64,000 nt of DNA, from NCBI RefSeq assembly GCF_029931775.1, contig NC_079315.1:114572274-114636273 (forward strand), in the 5' to 3' direction. Source of the stretch: Euleptes europaea. Taxonomy: Eukaryota; Chordata; Lepidosauria; Squamata; Sphaerodactylidae. The notes beneath the pieces were generated by a model, which was given only the letters and a program-made list of their open reading frames with translations, had not been told where the DNA came from and searched no databases. The position numbers and the translations under genes were made by a program. The first letter of the stretch is position 1, and each line of letters opens with the position of its first letter. This document shows, piece by piece, positions 1 through 11,600 of the stretch.

Positions 1-402
1 TTCCTTTATTGAGTCCATCCATCTCTTGTTGGGTCTTCCTCTTCTCCTGCTGCCCTCAACTTTTCCTAGAATGACGGTCTTTTCCAGTGACTCTTGTCTT
101 CTCATAATGTGACCAAAATACAACAGCCTCAGTTTAGTCATTTTAGCTTCTAGGGTCTGTTCAGGCTTGATTTGATCTAGAACCCACTGATTTGTCTTTT
201 TGGCCGTCCACGGTATTCGTAACACTCTCCTCCAACACCACATTTCAAAGGAATCTACTTTCTTCCTATCAGCTTTCTTCAATGTCCAGCTTTCACACCC
301 ATACATAGTAACAGGGAATACGATGGCGTGAATTAACTTCATCTTGGTAGCCTGTGACACATCCTTGCACTTCAGAATCTTTTCTAGCTCCTTTGTGGCT
401 GC
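1..402 (-). repeat. BovB/RTE LINE 3' fragment
   Basis: Read on the minus strand this encodes the C-terminal tail typical of BovB/RTE reverse transcriptases ([23 protein letters not shown] motifs). The same text recurs at 13.3, 17.4, 35.4 and 38.5 kb. It is cut by the window edge, so its 3' end is not seen. Confidence 0.8.
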
Positions 403-540
403 CCTTAAAGACTAACAAAACTTCTGGCAGGGATATCATCTGAAGAAGTGAGCTGTGGCTCACGAAAACTCACACCCTGCCAAAACTTTTATTAGTCTTT
501 AAGGTGCGACTGGACTCTTCTTCCTTTCTGCTGCTATTGA
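398..540. repeat. Short foldback repeat (gaagaagtgagctgtggctcac type)
   Basis: Two inverted arms, 'cttaaagactaacaaaa' near 402 and 'ttttattagtctttaag' near 487, flank a self-complementary centre GTGAGCTGTGGCTCAC. The same module occurs at 9764-9920, 28585-28690 and 62230-62355. It is a widespread reptile repeat whose family I cannot name with certainty. Confidence 0.6.
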
Positions 541-934
541 TGACTGCCCATCATGATCTACCACTTCAGAGGTTAAATTCACAGTATGGACCTGGATTAA
601 ACTTCCAGGAAGTCACTCTCTTTCTGGTAACCTACATCACAGGGTTGTTGTGAGGGTAAAATGGAGGAGGAAGCAGAGTGTGTCAGCCTCAGCTGACTGG
701 AGGATGGGCAGGATAAAAATGTGATAAATAGACACTCCCTTTAAAAAAAGAAACAGATACATTCCCTGGAGATGAAGTCATCTATCGTTTTAGCCCTGAT
801 AGCTAATGCTCAGAGGCCGTATAACGCTCAGTACCAGGTACTAGGGCGGAATAAGAGGGAAATGTCGAGAACCATCGTGTCCTGCTTTGGATCTCCCTAA
901 AGGCATTGGCCCTGACGCTGTTGGGGACTGAAGA

Positions 935-1420
935 TAGCATAAGAACATCAGAAGACCCCTGCCAGATCAGACCAAGGCCCGTCAAGTCCAGCAGTCTGTT
1001 CACATAGTGTCTCTAGGAACAGGTGCCTCTAGGAAGCCCACAAACAAGGCGACGGCAGCAGCACCATCCTGACTGTCTTCCACAGCTCCCAAGATAATAG
1101 GCCTGCTCCTCTGATCCTGGAGAGAATAGGTATGCAGCATGACTAGCAGCCATTTGGACCAGTAGCCATGGATAGCCTGTCCATGAACATGTCCACTCCC
1201 CTCTTCAAGCCATCCAAGTTGGCAGCCATCACCACATCCTGAGGCAGGGAGTTCCACAGTTTAACAATGCATTGTGAAGAAATACTTCCTTTTATCTGTT
1301 ATGAATCTCTCTCCCTCCAGCTTCAGCAGATGACCCCACGTTCTAGTATTAGGAGAGAGGGAGAAAAGCTTCTCCCTTTCTGCAGACATAGTGGGTGTGG
1401 GGCTCTTGTGAGGAAATGCC
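935..1420 (-). repeat. CR1-type LINE 3' region
   Basis: The block begins with a 'cataagaaca' tail reading toward the left, followed by the text 'accaaggcccgtcaagtcc', which recurs at 1535 and 24395. It corresponds to the 3' part of a CR1-group element on the minus strand. The open frames here are repeat translations. Confidence 0.6.
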
Positions 1421-1516
1421 TGCTCCAAGGAGGCAGAAGAGAGGAACCCTACGCCAGTAGCATATTGTATTTGTCTCCTGTGTGTATCCTCTCCCTCCCT
1501 CCCACCCTCCCTTCCT

Positions 1517-1815
1517 AAGAACATAAGAAAGGCCCATCAAGTCCAGCAGTCTGTTCACACAGTGCCCAACCAGGTGCCTCTAGGAAGCCCACAAACAAGA
1601 CCACTGCAGCAGCATTATTCTGCCTGTGTTCCACAGCACCTAAGATAACAGGCATGCTCCTCTGATCCTGGAGAGAATAAGTATGCATCATGACTAGTAG
1701 CCATTTGGACTAGCAGCCATGGATAGCCCTCTCCTCCATGAACATGCCCACCCCCCTCTTAAATTTGCCAGGTGAGACTCATCTTCCTGTCTAATTCAGC
1801 AAGGCTCTTATGTTC
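1517..1815 (-). repeat. CR1-type LINE 3' region, second copy
   Basis: This repeats the 935-1420 sequence from its 'agaacataagaaaggccc' end, through 'ggtatgcatcatgactag'-like text, up to 'ctcctccatgaac'. It is a separate insertion with the same orientation. Confidence 0.6.
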
Positions 1816-2250
1816 CTAACCACCTAATTGTTTGGTGTCTATTTGCTGAAAGTCACGTTAAAGTAGAGGACCCTCATACTTAAGGATTCAGAGGGAGTGA
1901 ATGGAAGACCAGATAGATTTCTCCTGCTGTGCTTGTTGTCACGGAAAAGTCTTCCCTGCAGACAATTGAGATTTTTCTTAAAGAGCAGACTGCAGCATTT
2001 TCTGAAAGGTTATTGGTCACTTAAATGCTAAACTAACTATGTCATCCCAAGCACAGTTGCATCCTTCTAAGATTATTGATTTCCAAGTATATAGGGCCAA
2101 ACTAAACAAGATGGGCATCCTTGGAGACGCAATGACATTTTTAAGAATGAGTTCCCACTGGGAATGTCTTTAAACAGCACTGCAAGGGACAACTCTGGCA
2201 GCAACCATCACAGCGCCAGGGCCATTTTTCTGACCCAAAACAATAACAAG

Positions 2251-2492
2251 AAGAAGAGGTGGTTTTTACACCCCGATTTTCTCTACTTTTAAGGAGTCTC
2301 AGAGCAGCTTACTATCGCCTTCCCTTCCTCTCCCCACAATAGACACCTTGTGAGGTCGGTGGGACTGAGTTCGGAGAGAACTGTGACTAGCCCAAGGTCA
2401 CCCAGCAGGCTTCATGTGGAGGAGTGGGGAATTGAACCCAGTTCACCAGATTAGAGTCCACTGCTCTTAACCACTACACCATGCTGGCTCAG
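2251..2492 (-). repeat. tRNA-derived CORE-type SINE
   Basis: On the minus strand it reads from a tRNA-like A box (gtggtgtagtggttaagag) and B box (ggttcaattcc), through a MIR-like core (gtgaccttgggctagtcac), to a CTTCTTCTT tail. This is the most abundant SINE family of the window. Confidence 0.75.
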
Positions 2493-2744
2493 TGCTGAAG
2501 GAGGGTGTTATTTTCCCATACACCCACAAACTCCAGTGTCATTTCAGGTTGGAAAAATAGTACGGGGGAAGGCAGGATCCCCTCCTCCCCTTGCCATGGT
2601 GGGCAACCTAGAATTGGGGGGCCCTCACTCCACTTTAAGGAGTTTCCTAGTGGGAGTTCGCTCCTCAAAATGCCACTTTAACCTGCCACTTTAACTACCA
2701 CACCAACACTGGCCTCACCCATTTCTTAAGCCAAACAGAGGTAT

Positions 2745-3385
2745 AGTGTCCAGATCACGCGAAGTGATGGTATCACTTTACTCTGCTCTGGTTAGACCTC
2801 ACCCAGAGTACTGTGTTCAGTTTTGGGCACCACAATTTAAGAAAGATGTAGACAAGCTAGAACGTGTCCAGAGGAGGGCAACAAAGATGGTGAGGGGTCT
2901 GGAGACCAAGTTCTATGAGGAAAGGTTGAAGGAGCTGGGTGTGTTTAGCCTGAAGAGGAGAAGACTGAGAGGGGATATGATAACCATCTTCAAGTACTTA
3001 TATGGGCTGTCATATAGAGGATGGTGCTGAGTTGTTTTCTGTTGCCCAAGAAGGCCAGACCAGAACCAACGGGTTGAAATTAAATCAAAAGAGTTTCCAT
3101 CTAGACATTAGGAAGAATTTTCTAACAGAGTGGTTCCTCAGTGGAACAGGCTTCCTCGGGAGGTGGTGAGCTCTTCTTCCATGGAGGTTTTTAAGAAGAG
3201 GTTAGATGGCCATCTGTCAGCAATGCTGATTCTGTGACCATAGGCAGATAATGAGAGGGAGAGCATCTTGGCCATCTTCTGGGCACTGGGGGTGGGGGGC
3301 AGGTAGTACTGAATTTCCTGCATTGTGCAGGGGGTTGGACTTGATGACCCTGGTGGTCCCAACTCTATGATTCTAGTTGTCGTAG
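2745..3385 (+). repeat. CR1 LINE, ORF2 C-terminus and 3' UTR
   Basis: The + strand encodes the CR1 reverse-transcriptase C-terminus ([31 protein letters not shown]). It ends in the usual 'gggttggacttgatgaccctggtggtccc...tatgattcta' tail. It is 5' truncated with a disrupted frame. Confidence 0.85.
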
Positions 3386-3748
3386 CAAAGGGCTATTGGA
3401 ATGTTTATAATTAATAATAATAATAATAATAATATGCTGCTGTTGTTGTTAATGCCCCGCCCTACTCCAGCCAGGCTGGGCTCAGGGTGGCTACCAACAC
3501 AATTAAATATACATAACACTTACTTGATATATAAACAATCTAACACATTTAAAAACATTCTAACACTTAATAAAATCTTAGCACGCTGTTATTCTATTAT
3601 TCTAGCTTCGGCGCCCAGTTTCCTATGTAGGGAGCGATGTTTGTATCGTTGGGCTAGATGTTACATCATCATGCCCATATTACGAATCTCAAGTAGGGAG
3701 GCCATGGACCCAGGGGGAAGGAAAGGTGTAGGATAGGATCATAGACAA

Positions 3749-4290
3749 GATGGAACGTGTCCAGAGGAGGGCAACAAAGACGTTGAGGGATCTGGAGACC
3801 AAGTCCTATGAGGAAAGGTTGAAGGAGCTGGGTATGTTTAGCCTGAAGAGGAGAAGACTGAGAGGGGATATGATAACCATCTTCAAGTACTTGAAGGGCT
3901 GTCATATAGAGGATGGTGCCGAGTTGTTTTCTGTTGCCCCAGAAGGTTGGACCAGAACCAACTGGTTGAAATTAAATCAAAACAGTTTTCATCTAGACAT
4001 TAGACATTTTCTAACAGTTAGAGCAGTTCCTCAGTGGAACAGGCTACCTTGGGAGGTGGTAAATTCTCCTTCCCTGGAGGTTTTTCAGCAGAGGCTAGAT
4101 GGCCATCTGTCAGCAATGCTGACTCTATGACCTTAGGCAGATGATGAGAGGGAGGGCACCTTGGCCATCTTCTGGGCATGGATCACTGGGGGTGTGGGGT
4201 GGGGGAAGTAGTTTGGAATTTCCTGCATTGTGCAGGGGGTTGAACTAGATGACCCTGGTGGTCCCTTCCAACTCTATGATTCTATGTCAG
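3749..4290 (+). repeat. CR1 LINE, ORF2 C-terminus and 3' UTR, second copy
   Basis: A second 5'-truncated CR1 encodes [23 protein letters not shown] and AVPQWNRLP and ends in 'aactctatgattctatg'. The open frame at 3750-4130 is the retrotransposon, not a host gene. Confidence 0.85.
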
Positions 4291-4454
4291 ACCTGGAAAG
4301 GGAAAAGGGGAGGGAAGAAGGGGAGGGAAGAGAGGGGGAAGGGGGCAGTACTCTGATGGTACCATTGCTGTCCTCAACCATAGGATCAATAATTGGCTAG
4401 ATCACCTGGTTTAACTTGTCTGCTCAGTCTTTTTTTCTTTTTCTGTTTCCCTAG

Positions 4455-4513
4455 AGCATGAACTACAGGACCGACTTGTACAATATCACCCATCTCTTTG
4501 AATTCAGACTTTT
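4455..4513 (+). CDS. Tentative exon, unidentified membrane protein
   Basis: A strong pyrimidine tract and CCCTAG acceptor precede it and TTTT|gtaaag follows. In phase 0 it reads [19 protein letters not shown] and leaves phase 2, which fits the acceptor at 9487. Its shortness and lack of homology keep this uncertain. Confidence 0.4.
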
Positions 4514-7500
4514 GTAAAGACTGAGAAATGGAAGGGCTTTGGCTATTTAAAAATAAGAATGAAGGAGGAAGAGAATTAATACGTCAACAGGGTTCTGCTG
4601 AACCGAAGGATAAGTGACCTCAAAGCTTCATGGACAACCATGTAAATTAGAATGTAGCAGCCATTTATTAATAATAATAATAACAACGGAACAATTCAAG
4701 AATGCCTGTCTTGGATCTCTTTTGGTGGTACCAAAGTTTGGTTTGGTGTTTGTTTTTTTGAGGACTACTGAACGCGACAGAAATTGTGAAAAGGCTTTTG
4801 ACCCAATCGTGTGGGTAAACTTATGAAAATGGACCGCCTGGAACTTCCTTTGTCACTAAACATCTTGAGGATTTCACTTTTGAGAAGTGTTTCTCTTGAG
4901 GAAAGAAGCGTGATTCAGAAGGGAAAAGAACCCTGGGCTAACGATACATCAAGATGTACGAATGGGAGAGCATTAGCCATATTTGGAGCTTTCTAAGAGC
5001 AGATTGGAAACTCCAAGGACCCCCATAAACCCTCCCACTCAGAGACTCTCTCTGCTCCCTCCTGGTATTTTGCCTGCTGTATGAATGAAGATTGTACTCT
5101 TCTGGAGATATTTTACAATTTATTATTGAGTGTAATTAAAAATATAACCACTGAGATTAAAAGAAGGTATTTAACTCTGTTGTAGTTTCTTTAACATTCA
5201 TGTGGATAAAAAAAGTCTATAATAAAAACAAAAAAAGATAAGATGTAATATTTGGTTCTTTCCTACTATTCGAAGTTGAATGCATTTGCCCCTCATTTGT
5301 TGAGAGTGCTGGAAATGATCTGGGTTGAACACATGAAGCTGCCTAAAACTGAATCAAATCCTCGGTCCATCAAAGTCAGTATTGTCTACTCATACTGTCA
5401 GCAGCTCTCCAGAGTCTCAGGTAGAGGTCCTTCACTTCATCTTCTACCTGCTCCTTTTACCTGGAGATGCCAGAGATTGAACCTGGGACCTTCTGCATGC
5501 CAAGCAGATGCTCTGCCACTGAGCCACAGGGTTGTATGGTTGGTGATGGGCTGGTGGTCCAGCCTCACAACCAGACAGGAAGCCTCGACACTCTGGTGGT
5601 GGAAGAAAGTGCCATAGAGTCTCAGCCAGGTTATGGCAACCCTGTTGGGTTTTCAAGGCATGAGTCGTTCAGAGGTGGTGGTTTGCCATTGCCTGCCTCT
5701 GCATAGTAGCCCTGGAGTTCCTTGGTGGTCTCCCATCCAAGTACTAACCAGGCCAACTCAGCTTAGCTTCTGAGATCTGATGAGTTCAGGCTAACCTGGA
5801 CCATCCAGGTCAGGGCCACGACGCTGTATCCCCTTCCCCTCCTGCTGTGCAGTCCTGTTATTGCTTCCATTTATACCCCACTTCTCTCTCCAATGTTGAC
5901 CACAAGTGGTTTATAACATTGTTCTCCCCACCTCCATTTCTATCGTCACAACATCAGCCCAGTGAGATAGGATAGGCAGAGAGAGAGAGTGAGTGACAGG
6001 CCCAAGGTCACCCAGTGAGTTTCATGGCAGAGTAGAGGATTCGAATCAGGCTCTCCCATATCCTCTTCCAACACTCTGACAACTATTTTTTACTTATTTA
6101 TTTTTTTATTTCTATCCTGTTCCTCCCTGGCAACCTACGCTATGCTGGCTCCCATTTCAATCACATTTACAACCTCCCTGCACGTATGATTTTGGTTACA
6201 GTGATGTCTTGCATGGGTAAGAGAGTTGTCAGAGATATCACACCAGAACTTATGTGCAGAAGAAGAAGAAGAGCAGGTTTTTATATGCCGACTGTCTCTA
6301 CCTTTCAAGGAGAATCAAACCGGCTTACAATTGCCTTCCCTTCCTCTCCCCACAACCGACACCCTGAGAGGTAGGTGGGACTGAGAGAGTTCGGTGAGAA
6401 CTGTGACTGACCCAAGGTCACCCAGCTAGCTTCATGTGTAGGAGTGGGGAAACCAACCCAGTTCCCCAGATTAGAGTCCGCCACTCTTAACCACTACACC
6501 ACGATGCAATCAGATTTCACCTGAAAGGTAATGTTTTCAGTCCAATCAGTTGAGACGTCCAGCGGCTACACCTCAAGCAAGGAGCAATCAAATGATGTAT
6601 CTGTGAGTCATCTCTGGGTGCATCTCTAAAAGGTTCCAGAGGTCAGGCACGCGTCGGCGGCTCAACTGTGCTCCAACCATACCACCACGTAGACAGGCCA
6701 GTGCTGTGTGTACCAGCTACAGCATCATGGGGTTCGGTAATCATTAGGTAAGACCTTTCAACCTTCGACTGTGTATTCTGAAATTTTTAGGTGAATCCCG
6801 ATGAATCATTTACAAACCATGCAAGTTAACCATGTGACTGAGTCCCGTTTTATGTCTAGTGGAAGCATGCCCACTAACAATCGTTTTATTATGATGATAT
6901 AATCCTTATCTATGAAACTCAATGGTTCCAATTACCAAAAGTAAACTTCTAAATTCTTGGGAATTGCCTTTGAGTAAAGGTATTCAGCGGGGTAGGGCCC
7001 ACTTAATTTCCCATTTTTCCGTACTTTAGTGACCCGCTAAGCAGTATCTAGGCGATTTGTATTTACCAGCACCAAACATGTTTACCTTTTGAGCAAGTTA
7101 AAACCAGCACTTTTCAATGTACCTGCTCAAGATAAAGGTAAGTCTCCCATGATTGTTGGAAGGAACAGCTAGCTCATGATGGGAAAGGAAAGAGGGAAAA
7201 GCTGCCAAGGTCATGAAACGGCCTTTGTCTGACTTTCCCCAATGTGCTAATAATGGGCCTCATGGAAAGCACCAATATGTTTCCTGGCACCTGCTTACTT
7301 CATCTCTTCAGGACTCCTTACACATTCCTTCCATGGTGGTTGAAAGTGCTATCAAGTTGCAGCAAACTTATGGCAACCCTGAAGGGTTTTCAAGGCAAGG
7401 GTTTGCCATTGCCAACCTCTGCATAGAAACCCAGTCATCCTTGGTGGTCTCCCATCCACATGGTGTAGTGGTGAAGAGCGGTGGACTCTCATCTGGAGAA

Positions 7501-8569
7501 CAGGGTTTGATTCCCCACTCCTCCATATGAGCGGCGGAGGCTAATCTGGTGAACTGGATTTGTTTCCCCACTCCTACACACAAAGCCAGCTGGGTGACCT
7601 TGGGCTAATCACACTCTCTCAGCCCCACCTACCTCACACGGTGTCTGCTGTAGGGAGGGGAAGGGAAGGTGATTGTAAGCCGGTTTGATTCTTCCTTAAA
7701 TGGTAGAGAAAGTCAGCGTATAAAAACCAACTCTTCTTCTAATCAGGGCCAACCCTGCTTAGCTTTTGAGATCTGCAAAGGTCGAGCTCTTCTGTACCAT
7801 CCCCATCAGGGCAGAGACAAACAGAGGTGGTTTGCCATTGCGTGTGTCTCTGTGCAGCAACGCTGGACTTCCTTGGTGGTGTCCCATCCACATACTAACC
7901 AGGGCCGACCCTGCTCATCTGTTGAGATCTGATGGGATCAAGTTAGCTTGGGCCATCCAGATCCAGGGACAGGGATGCTTCTACTTGAAGCTACTTTGCC
8001 AAAACAGCAGCAGAAAGGCAAGACAGGAGAGGGACCCTCACCATAAAGAAAGGAAAAAATATCAAGAAGAGCCACATAAGTCTAGGAGGAGGAGGAGGAT
8101 TTATAGTCTCTGGTTTCAGTCGGAGAAATCCACCTAAAATGTTTCTTGGCTCCCCTTGTGTAGGTAGGTAGGTAGGTAGGTAGGTAGGTAGGTAGATAGA
8201 GAGATAGAGAGATAGAGAGATAGATAGAGAGATAGAGAGATAGATAGAGAGATAGAGAGATAGATAATGCTTATTGGCTCCTGTAAGCCCTTGGCCCAAT
8301 CTGAACCAAAAACCACATCCGAGACAGTCAGGTCCAAAGAAGCTGGTTTTTACTGGTCAAATAGGTTAACAGAGCATAAAGAAAAGGAGACAGCAATGGA
8401 GCTTGCTGGCTTTCACTTGATAATATAAAAGCATAGAAAAAAGGAGATTACAAAACACAAACAGCGCTGTGGTTCCCACAGCTTCAAACGGATTTAGGTA
8501 TGCATAACAGTCCTTGAGTCTGATCAGTGGGCAAACGAAACCAACAGAGACACAGGCCTGACAGCTCCC

Positions 8570-8658
<89 letters not shown>

Positions 8659-11600
8659 TGTTTCTTGGCTCCCCTTGGATGGATGGATGGATGGATGGAT
8701 GGATGGATGGATGGATGGATGGATGGATAGATGGATATTGTGTGTGTGTAAAGTGCTGTCAAGCTGCAACTGCGACCCCATAAAGGGACTTTCAAGGCAA
8801 GGGAGAAGCAGAGGTGGTTTGCCTTCCTCTGCAGAGTCTTCCTTGGTGGTTTCCCTTCCAAGTACCAACCCTTCTTAGGTTCCGAGATCTGACACGATCG
8901 AGCTGTACTATATCATTCCACATCTCTGGACTCTGATCTGCAGAACCAGGTTTGATGATTCCCCACTCCTCCACATGTGGTGAACTGGATTGGTTTCCCC
9001 GCTCCTCCATATGAAGCCAGCTGGGTGACCTTGGGCTAGTCACAGTTCTGTTAGAGCTCTCTCAGCCCTACCTACCTCACAGGGTGTCTGTTGTGGGGAA
9101 GGGAAGGTGATTGTAAGCCGGTTTGATTCTTCCTTAAGTGGTAGAGAAAGTCAGCGTATAAAAACCAATACTACTGCTTCTTCTTCTTCTCTCACAGTGC
9201 AATACCATGCAGAGTTACTCCAGTCTAAGTACACTGATTTCAATAGGCTTACACAGGAGTAGCTAGTCTGCATAGGGCTGCACTACAACCACAGTAGAAG
9301 AAAACATGCTGAATTAAGCCTCTAGGTGGAGTGTAGTTATGTTTACACGGCAATGTTGAAAAGTCACCTGTGTCGCTAATTGTAAGACCCACCTTTGTTT
9401 CTTTACTATTGTCCAATAAAAAGAGCGAGGGCAACTGGACACCTCATAAAAGCCACAGGTATAAGAAAGTGACCGCCTAAAGCCAGCAAGATGAGAATGC
9501 CAAATGACTACGCCATAGTCAAGATCTTTCACTCAGACTCCAACAGAGAAAAGCCAACCGAAACGTACTTCACAGTCACAAGGTAATCCATCTGTATTTA
9601 CTCTCCCCCCCCCGCTTTAAAAAAAATATCTTAGTATTAATTTGTTGATCTGTAAAATAGAACCATCAGTTAATGAAGGAGAGATCCGTCAGTGGCTACT
9701 TGCCATAATGGCTACGCAGAACCTCCATGTTAAGAGGTAGTATATCTCTAATTGACAATTGTTGCAAGAGTCCAGTGGCACCTTAAAGACTAACAAAATT
9801 TCTGGCAGGGTGTGAGCTTTCGTGAGTCACAGCTCACTTCTTGTGTGACTCACGAAAGCTCATCTCCTGCCAGAAATTTTGTTAATCTTTAAGGTGCTAC
9901 TGGACTCTTGATCATTTCTACTGCTACAGGCAGGCTAACAAGGCTGCCCATCATGACAATTGTTGAGCAAGGTAATAATAGGGGGAGACTTTGGCCTATC
10001 TATTTTTATTTCTGGCTCTTCCAGAGCAACTTCCAGAGGAAAGAGAATGCTGGACTCTTGTCAGCATATACATTTTGTAAATAAATAAATCCAGTAAGGG
10101 CTCTTCTTATGAGTCTATTTCCATGTGTCTCCACAGTTGTAATCTTATGGCCCAGATCTGTTCAATTCAGGCTGAGACTCAACAGAGTCACTAGCGCAAA
10201 TGAGAGGTTAAAAACCTCTGGAGGATGATCTATCTACTGTTATTAGATGCTGAGAGAGCTAAATGGAACCTCCATATTCAGAGGCAATAGTCATAATCTT
10301 TATATATTTATATACTGATGGTAATATATTAATTTTTAGAAGGACTGAAGAAAGATTTCCACTGCTGTGGATCTGAAACGGCCGTATCCATCGATGATTG
10401 TGGCTCTATATGAACTTTACACAAGGATTACAATATTAGCATTCATTTGGTACTCAGTTGAGACCTTTGGAACTTCCTCTATATATTTGTGGTACTCAGT
10501 TGAGACCTTTGGAAATTTCTCTACATTTTTTGTGTGAACTGTACATATTGTATATACTTGTGTTGTATATATGTCACGTATATGGTCTATGTTTCACCTC
10601 AGTAGCTTATAAATATTTGCACTTTGTGTATATACAGTTTCCTGTACTGTTTTTCTAAACCTTTTGGTACGAGTACAGAGGTGCCGTTTTTCTCCCCACT
10701 ACCTGGAGGTTGGCAACCTCGGCCCAAGCGGTATCCAATGTTCTATTTTGCAATTTTCAGATCTCCTTTCGGATTTTATTTAAGCATGAAATAACCTACG
10801 CATCCCTTCCCTTTGGGTATTCTTTTTCCTCACCTTCATTCCCTTGCTTCTTCATACGTGCAACCCAAAGCTAATGGATTCTTTCTCCTCCCTCCCCCAC
10901 ATCCCAATAAATCCGTTTTAACTTAAGGTTTTCACTGCAAAGAGAATAGAATTTAAAGTGCCCCATACATAACGCGGGAGACAAACTCTCCGACACCCGA
11001 GGACATATGGCAGACAGTTGATTAACATATTTATTAAAGGTGTGCTATCAGGATCCCCCGTCCTGTAATTCCACACCTCATTTATAATCTGGAATAAGGG
11101 GCATCGAGGGTCAGTGCATAAATGCCACAAGGAAGCCACTATATTAAGGCGCAAGTGACAAGCGAAAATGCCTTGGGATGAATTTATGGGAAAGGAAGGC
11201 CTTTAAATCCCAAGGCATTAATGGAGGCTCACAACTGAATTGGACTCTGAAATTATTTGCTATAATGTTTAACTGGAGTTTTGTTGTCACGTATATTATT
11301 TTTCCTGATAAGTAAAGACTTTTTTTATGTTGGGGGGTATTTTGTTGTTCTTGTTCCTTGGGGAAATGACAGCTGAATTCATAGAATCATAGAGTCCAAC
11401 CTGTTCGGAAAAGGGCAGCATAGAAATCCAGTAATAAATAAATAAATAAATAGAATCATAGACCCCCCAGGGTCATCTAGTCCAACCCCCTGCGCAATGC
11501 CGGAAATTCACAGCTACCTCCCCCCACACACACCCAGTGACCCCTACTCCATGCCCAGACCCCTACTCTATGGCATTATAACTAGAGTTGCCAACCTCCA

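Noticed and set aside
3750-4130. 126-codon frame as a host gene
   Set aside because: It is the CR1 ORF2 C-terminus ([20 protein letters not shown]) seen repeatedly in the window.
6651-6751. Exon-like patch ending ATTAG|gtaaga
   Set aside because: Joining it to the exon at 4455-4513 gives a stop, its acceptor is weak, and the direct 4513 to 9487 junction already keeps frame.
8484-8868. Minus-strand frames rich in YLSI and HPSI repeats
   Set aside because: Pure microsatellite translations.
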